From NCBI RefSeq assembly GCF_019112545.1, contig NW_025064908.1, positions 184,895-248,894 of the forward strand: a stretch of 64,000 nt of DNA, read 5' to 3'. The DNA is from Guyanagaster necrorhizus (Eukaryota > Basidiomycota > Agaricomycetes > Agaricales > Physalacriaceae). Within the stretch, counting starts at the first letter, position 1. Each line of letters opens with the position of its first letter. This document shows, piece after piece, positions 58,895 to 64,000 of the stretch. A program made the position numbers and the translations under genes. The notes beneath the pieces were generated by a model. It made no database searches. It saw nothing but the letters and a program-made list of their open reading frames with translations, and was not told the DNA's origin.

Positions 58895-61681
58895 ATGTCG
58901 GAATCCTGGGTGCCTCGATGTTCGTTAGAGGAAGGTAATAGCATGAACTCCTTCTTCTTATTGTTCAAATCGCTCATCATATCCGATATACAGCTGACAA
59001 AATCCTCACTGCACCTGGAAGTTTGCTTGAAGTCGAAACCCGTGTAACTAAGCCTACCTTTTATGCTTGACTTTCATGCCCTTATACAGCATTTTAGGTG
59101 GTTGGGGACCGCCTTCTACGTGTGTTCAAAAATCTGTGGCCTTCCGCGCGAGCACTTTGGCTTCATGCGACAAAAGAGCACGCGGACAAGATCTATGTCG
59201 TGTACGAGAATGAGAGGATCACGTTCCAGGAAATGCTCCAGAGGTCAATGCACTGTGCTGCAGTCTTTAGGGAGATTTATGGTGTCAGAAAAGGCGAGTA
59301 CTACTGCCGTAGGAGAAGAATCTTTACTTACTACCATCACTTACAGGCGACCGAGTTGTTATCTGCTCAAGGAATGCTCCTGCTTATTACGTTGCATTCT
59401 GGGCCTGCCGTGTGTTCACTCTTTTCAATATCCTGTATGTTTGACAATGGTGACATAGATCTACTGGGCGCGGTTACCGCCCTCGTAAACGCGTACGCCT
59501 TTTAGTTCTCTGCTATCTGGGTAAAACCTGAATGTAGGTCTTCGGTATAGATGGCTTCCACTCGAACCCCTCCAACACTGTATTGCGGTGACAAAATGCA
59601 AGCTCATCCTTGTTGACCCTGAACGAGCGAACGTCATCGAACCCATCATTGATCGTCTCAAGGACATGGTGGGCGCATCAGGTTGTATCGTCATGGAGGA
59701 GCACGAAGGCAAAGGCGTCTGGACTGGCATGGAGAATTTTGGAACGATCTTCTCTCGCTCGTTGGCGAACCCGGAGTCCGGCCTTGACGATCCTCAGATA
59801 ACTCCAGAGGACGAAGCCACTATTGTTTTCACATCCGGGACCACTGGTCTTCCGAGTAACGTGTCGCTCCTTTTGTACTAGTGTCTCTGCTAATTACATC
59901 ATCGTAGAGGGCGTCCTAAGCTCCCAGAGAGCTTTCTTGACAGTCATTTTCACGGTATGTTTGTTGTCTACAGGGCAACTTGCCTCCGCTCATGGATATC
60001 AATCAGAATGCATTTATCTCCGGTCGAGATGCTGTTAGGCGGGGAGAGTCTTTCCCGCCGCCGCCTGTTGTTGGTCCTCAGAAAGGTGCTCTACTATCAA
60101 CACCACTCTTCCATGTCACGGGTACAGCTATAACAGTGAGGCGATGCGATTTATTGAAAGACCGCATACTTGACATGTTCGCAGCTAAATGCGACAGTGT
60201 TCGGTTATAAACTTGTCTTACTGAGAAAATGGAACGGATCAGAAGGCGCGGTTTTCATTCTCACCTACGTGTTCGAAAGCTAACTTCATCTTTATAGCGG
60301 CAAGGTAGACTATGTTAATTGCGTCTTCATCTCTATTGACGTAGGCCGTGTATTTAGATTGTGCAGGGAAGAGAATGTCAGATCTCTTGGCGGGTCTGAT
60401 CGATTCATTGTTTTCCATTCATCTCTTTTTGATCGTCGTCTTCTAGTATCCCATTTATGTTAACCGATTTAGAGCATGAGTTGGCCGGATTCCCCATGGA
60501 AAATATCACCTTGGGTGGTGCGCCTGTGGCTGGGTCTCTTGTTGTCAGATCCAAGGGATCATTTCCTTCCGCAGTCATGTACGTTTATTCTCAGCTTTCC
60601 AGCTGCTCCGGCGTGCTGATACAATCTCAGGGCAAATGCTTATGGACTCACTGAAACCAATTCGACAGCCATTGGTCTTGGTGAGCACTATGTAACTATT
60701 CTATTCTGTAATGCTCATTGAGTGCTTTTGTAGCTGGGGAAGATTATATGGCTCGGCCAGAAAGCAGGTTCGTCTTTATACGTGTTACTTTGGGTATGTC
60801 TTGATATGATTTTTTCGAAAGTGGATTGCCGCTTCCCGTCACGGATCTCATTATAATGAAACAAGATATCGAGGCTGTGCCAGGCGAAGTCGGAGAGGTA
60901 TGGATTCGTGGTCCTGGTGTCATGAAGAGATATTTGGGCGATCAAGGTATGGATGTATCACTGGCATGCTGTCACTTCCATAGCTAACAGTGACGATCTG
61001 TAGCGGCCACCGATAAGGTGAACAATTTACGTAGCAGCTGCAATAGTGACTCAAACACATGAATCCAGGCACTGACACAAGATGGCTGGCTTATGACCGG
61101 CGATTTAGGATATCGAGATGCTGATGGATTTTTGTTTATTAAAGGGAGAATCAAAGATATTATTATCCGCGGTGGAGAGAACGTCGTAAGTTTCTTTTCT
61201 CTCATTTCTATTTCCATTATTAATGATGTACCACAGGACTGTGTCTCGGTTGAGAGTGCATTACATACTGACCCAGGTGTATTGGAAGCAGCGGCGGTCG
61301 GTATACCCGATAAGAGACTGGGAGAATTGGTAGCCGCTGTTGTAACAGTTAAACCATCATGGCGGGGGAAGGTGAAGGAGGAGAAGCTTCTGTCTGTTGT
61401 GAGGAGGCTGTAAGCTCTCTCGTGGATTTATCATCGATGTAGTCATGATATTCTGCCTAGGCTACCTAAATTTGCCGTTCCCATAATGGTTATGGTGCAG
61501 GATGGCGAGTTCGGTAAGTTTTGGATTGGCTTTCTATTGCAGGGCATGTGTTGATTGGAGATTTCCTCTCACAGTCCACACTCCTTCAGGGAAAATAGTC
61601 AAATCCACTCTTCGAATCGTGGCACAGAAGGAATGGGAGCGTCGGACGAGAAATTCTGATTCTGTAAAGCACAAGCTCTAA
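58895..61681 (+). CDS. AMP-forming acyl-CoA synthetase/ligase
   Basis: Hand-built model of 19 exons, 592 aa: 58895-58934, 58994-59043, 59098-59293, 59347-59409, 59459-59492, 59551-59855, 59908-59954, 60007-60135, 60185-60245, 60345-60393, 60447-60578, 60631-60680, 60734-60767, 60822-60946, 61004-61017, 61069-61185, 61237-61409, 61461-61513, 61575-61681. All phases close. It activates a carboxylic acid as acyl-AMP and transfers it to CoA. Motifs: [11 protein letters not shown] (P-loop, split by an intron), [48 protein letters not shown] and the C-terminal lysine motif [10 protein letters not shown]. The N-terminus [22 protein letters not shown] follows a short first exon. Intron 3 uses a GC-AG pair (AAAAG/gcgagt). 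The intron after exon 9 is either GC-AG or split by a 7-bp microexon. Substrate (fatty, aromatic or other acid) is not predictable. Confidence 0.87.
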
Positions 61682-62119
61682 ACACTGATAAATGTTTCTG
61701 CATGTATAAGGGGTGGCCAAACGCAGAGGATGTTCATGAACCAGGACATAATTTCCAATGGTCTCGTCTAACCATGGTTTTCCGGGAGCCTCAGTGACCT
61801 TCCCAGGCAGTGACGGTGAGGCAGCACTTCGCCGGCTTATTACCTTGAGGGTGGATTGACGATATAGTCGTGGTGCGTATCCGTATGCTGGCTTTTCTCG
61901 AGGAGCGAGCTTTGAATGATGCACAGGTATTCTCACAATGGTCGACGATATCAAAGGGGGAAGATCGATCCTTGCTGACGTTCTACCGCGTATGCTTGTC
62001 CTCTTGGTCAAACGCCCTGCCTCCACATTGTATTTTGATTCCCGGCTCCCGCGCAACAGTTCGACCCGTAAAAACTTGAGTGGCCTGGCATGAATCTTGT
62101 CATTAAAATCAGTTGGCTG
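61682..62119. other. Spacer, no gene recognised
   Basis: A minus frame at 61586-62056 overlaps the ligase end and has no domain. Nothing else is seen. Confidence 0.4.
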
Positions 62120-62909
62120 AACATCTTGCGGAAGTCAGAAAAAATGTTGCTTGATATAGCCAAGGCGAAATCCAATGAGTTGGCTGGTGAAAGTCGGAGG
62201 CACTGGGTTCTAGACCATCTCCTATATACTTCATGAGCAAGACTTCCCGTTTGACAATGATTCGGCGCAGAAGATGATCACTGAATTGTTGCACGATGGT
62301 AAATTCATCGGTGGCCGAGGAACGTACGAAGAACGTGTTCTCCGATTCCCCTTTCTGATGTGATGACGTTGACTCGTTGCAGGTCACAAGTGGCTTTATG
62401 ATCACCCTCGCATCCTGCATCGAGACATTAGTATGGCCAATATTAGATATCGAAAAGATAGCCAGGGGAATATCTTCGGAGTCCTTAATGACTTTGACCT
62501 CTCGTCGTTACTTCCTATCAATGAAGCCACATCCGTCCCTCGCATGGGTACACCGCCTTACATGGCTGTCGACCTTCTTAAAGAACGATGTGATGGTCCA
62601 CATCTTTATCGCCATGATTTGGAGGCGCTATGCTATATCTTTTTGATGATATGCTGTCGCCACTCTATCATCAAAGGCCCCCAGCCCGATGGAACGTCGC
62701 AATTGGAGGAAATATCTGAACCTTTTTCCTGGTGGTTTGACCGTGAGATCTCTTGGGATAAATCCTTCATCGTCGATTACACCAACAAAGAAGCAAACCT
62801 AAATTCCACCCTCTCGGTTCTAAATCTACTCTTCACCTCGCGTTTGGTCAAAATCGATGTCTCCCCTCTTGACACCCTCTTTAGCGGCTCTTTCACCTTC
62901 GATTCGTAA
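62120..62909 (+). pseudogene. FunK1 protein-kinase pseudogene with intact catalytic loop
   Basis: An N-terminal family piece (LRKSEKMLLDIAKAK...HWVLDHL) runs to about 62215. After a frameshift it continues as HEQDFPFDNDSAQKM and GTYEERVLRF to about 62361. A probable intron then joins directly to the kinase C-lobe in frame: HKWLYDHPRILHRDISMANI (HRD loop), FGVLNDFDLSS (DFD in place of DFG), GTPPYMAVDLL (activation segment end), HDLEALCYIFLMIC and a C-terminal tail to the stop at 62909. The N-lobe with the ATP-anchoring lysine is missing. Unlike the copies in repeats B and B', the catalytic Asp residues survive, so this relic is younger or from another subfamily. Confidence 0.72.
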
Positions 62910-63320
62910 ACGCCGTGGTACCCAGGAAGATCTTTTGGCCAAGTGATATTCACTACTGCTCCGAACCATGGACTTTGCGGAACAAGGAGGGGTAGGCATC
63001 ATTCGACTATATGCGAAAGCCGACATGAGTTTTGCACATCGAAATAGGAACTTAGGTTGGGCTGGGTAGAGCCCATTCATTGAATCACTCACAGCTGTGT
63101 TCATGTCTGAGTTCATTGTAGTAACTTATCAATGACAAGTTGTACGTCATCATAAAGTATCGAGGATCATCCTCGTAATTGTAGTAGACTGTGACGGTAA
63201 TCGCTGCCGCTTGTGGGGTCGCTCTGTGCATTTACTGGCGAGCTATGGATGGTTAGTTGCGAGCCATAGAAAACCCGAAGCAGAGACTTACCTCTACTTC
63301 GCTTGTCTGAGAGCTACTAA
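62910..63320. other. Spacer, no gene recognised
   Basis: About 400 bp between the FunK1 relic and the 3' end of the partial gene. Confidence 0.4.
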
Positions 63321-64000
63321 TCACTGGTTGCACATGTGGCGACCATTGACGTTGGCCTTGAGCTTCGTCTTGTCTACCTTCAAATTCCTTGTATCGACGC
63401 TGTTTGAATATTTTAGTAAATGTGGACGCTTTTTTGACGAGAGAAAGCGAACCCAAATCTCGAAGTACCAGATTCCGGTTCGATCAGGGTGTTCGTCATC
63501 GCAGTACTCCCTGAAACCATCCGGAGGTGAGAGGTATTTGTCCTATACAAGAGTTCAGTCGCCATGCAATCTGAATATGAACTGACGCACTCGCGCACAA
63601 TTCCACCAATCTCCCTCTTTTCTGGAACGCATCCAAATTCTTAGAGCCATATCTCGATGAGTCAAAAATGGGGCAGGAATCAGAGCGTCGTTACCAAAGG
63701 AATGCTGTAATTCCTTTGGAAAGCTTCTCATGAACGTCTGGCCAATAACCGTGACTTTCAACTGCTCCAAAGCATATTGCTCTCCAATAACGTTTCGGAG
63801 GGCTCTCTGCATGAACCGGTAGTCATCCCGACTAATATCCGTCGCTTTCATGTTTACCAAGTCTGGTAGGCCTGGCCACTGCTTCTCGATGAACGCCTCG
63901 TTGCCGGACAATAGATATTTCTCATGACTTTCGGGAAGTGGCTGAAAAGAGAGGAAACAATAGAGCTGATATCGGGTGTCCTCGAGAAGGCTCAGGGCTT
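63321..64000 (-). CDS. Hypothetical protein, 5' part beyond the window
   Basis: The last two complete exons are 63941-63591 and 63542-63321, joined by a 48-bp intron (gtgcgt...gtatag) in phase 0; the acceptor ctttttcag-like sequence before 63941 implies further exons off the right edge. The encoded part reads PLPESHEKYLLSGNEAF, a helical middle (RFMQRALRNVIGEQYALEQL), ALRIWMRSRKEGDWWNC, then after the intron DKYLSPPDGFREYCDD, GIWYFEIWVRFLSS and a Lys-rich tail ending MCNQ. There is no signal peptide or membrane segment in the visible part, and no family was recognised. Without the upstream exons the function cannot be judged. Confidence 0.5.

Noticed and set aside
59955..59973. 19-bp intron in the ligase gene
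   Set aside because: Too short to splice; the acceptor at 60006 gives a normal 52-bp intron and restores the family sequence.
12758..61681. A secondary-metabolite gene cluster
   Set aside because: Transporters, a ligase, a hydrolase and regulators are present but there is no polyketide, peptide or terpene synthase, and most lie tens of kilobases apart among dead genes.
1..64000. CRISPR array, prokaryotic operon or phage features
   Set aside because: Spliceosomal introns throughout and no regularly spaced short repeats; this is a fungal nuclear sequence.

Overview
The window looks like nuclear DNA of a mushroom-forming basidiomycete (Agaricomycetes). The evidence is many short GT-AG introns (about 45-70 nt), relics of the FunK1 kinase family that is expanded in these fungi, Zn2Cys6 and C2H2 regulators, a DUF7082/medusa-type protein and a basidiomycete-style GH18 gene. 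No rRNA, CRISPR array, reverse transcriptase or transposase could be recognised. One run of 53 Ns sits between two long G-runs near 21 kb, so local assembly there is doubtful.

Layout. 1-1.8 kb: repeat A with a secreted Gly/Gln/Asn/Pro-rich protein. 2.8-3.9 kb: DUF7082 gene. 4.5-5.2 kb: FunK1 relic. 7.7-9.2 kb: GH18 chitinase pseudogene. 9.5-12.4 kb: FunK1 relic plus a transcription-factor tail (repeat B). 12.8-14.6 kb: intact MFS transporter. 17.9-19.1 kb: bHLH-leucine-zipper regulator. 19-23 kb: gene-poor, with G-runs, the gap and a dispersed GGTCATCGGG motif. 23.3 kb: SDR fragment. 23.9-26.3 kb: repeat A', inverted, with a second secreted-protein gene and a 608-bp insertion. 27.5-30.6 kb: repeat B', inverted, with the longer C2H2 factor and another FunK1 relic. 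32.9-33.9 kb: factor with two C2H2 fingers plus a Zn2Cys6 cluster. 35.9-36.8 kb: alpha/beta hydrolase. 37.5-39.2 kb: decayed MFS gene. 39.4-40.2 kb: acidic Ser-rich protein. 41.4 kb: tRNA-Arg(CCT). 44.4-45.6 kb: Zn2Cys6 factor. 47.1-48.2 kb: single-pass membrane protein. 49.8-50.9 kb: degenerate tRNA and a CpG-depleted repeat-like block. 51.2-53.0 kb: second intact MFS transporter. 54.8 kb: a further MFS fragment. 55.3-56.7 kb: multi-span membrane protein. 58.9-61.7 kb: 19-exon acyl-CoA synthetase-like gene. 62.1-62.9 kb: FunK1 relic. 63.3 kb to the edge: partial gene.

The intact genes (two Dal5-type transporters, an AMP-forming ligase, a hydrolase and several regulators) could serve uptake and breakdown of small organic substrates, but nothing in the sequence proves that they act together. 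The strongest theme is turnover. Two separate inverted duplications are interleaved (A-B-A'-B'), families exist side by side as intact genes and wrecks, and one block appears to have lost nearly all its CpG. Exon models were derived by hand from splice consensus, reading frame and family similarity; no database search was run.
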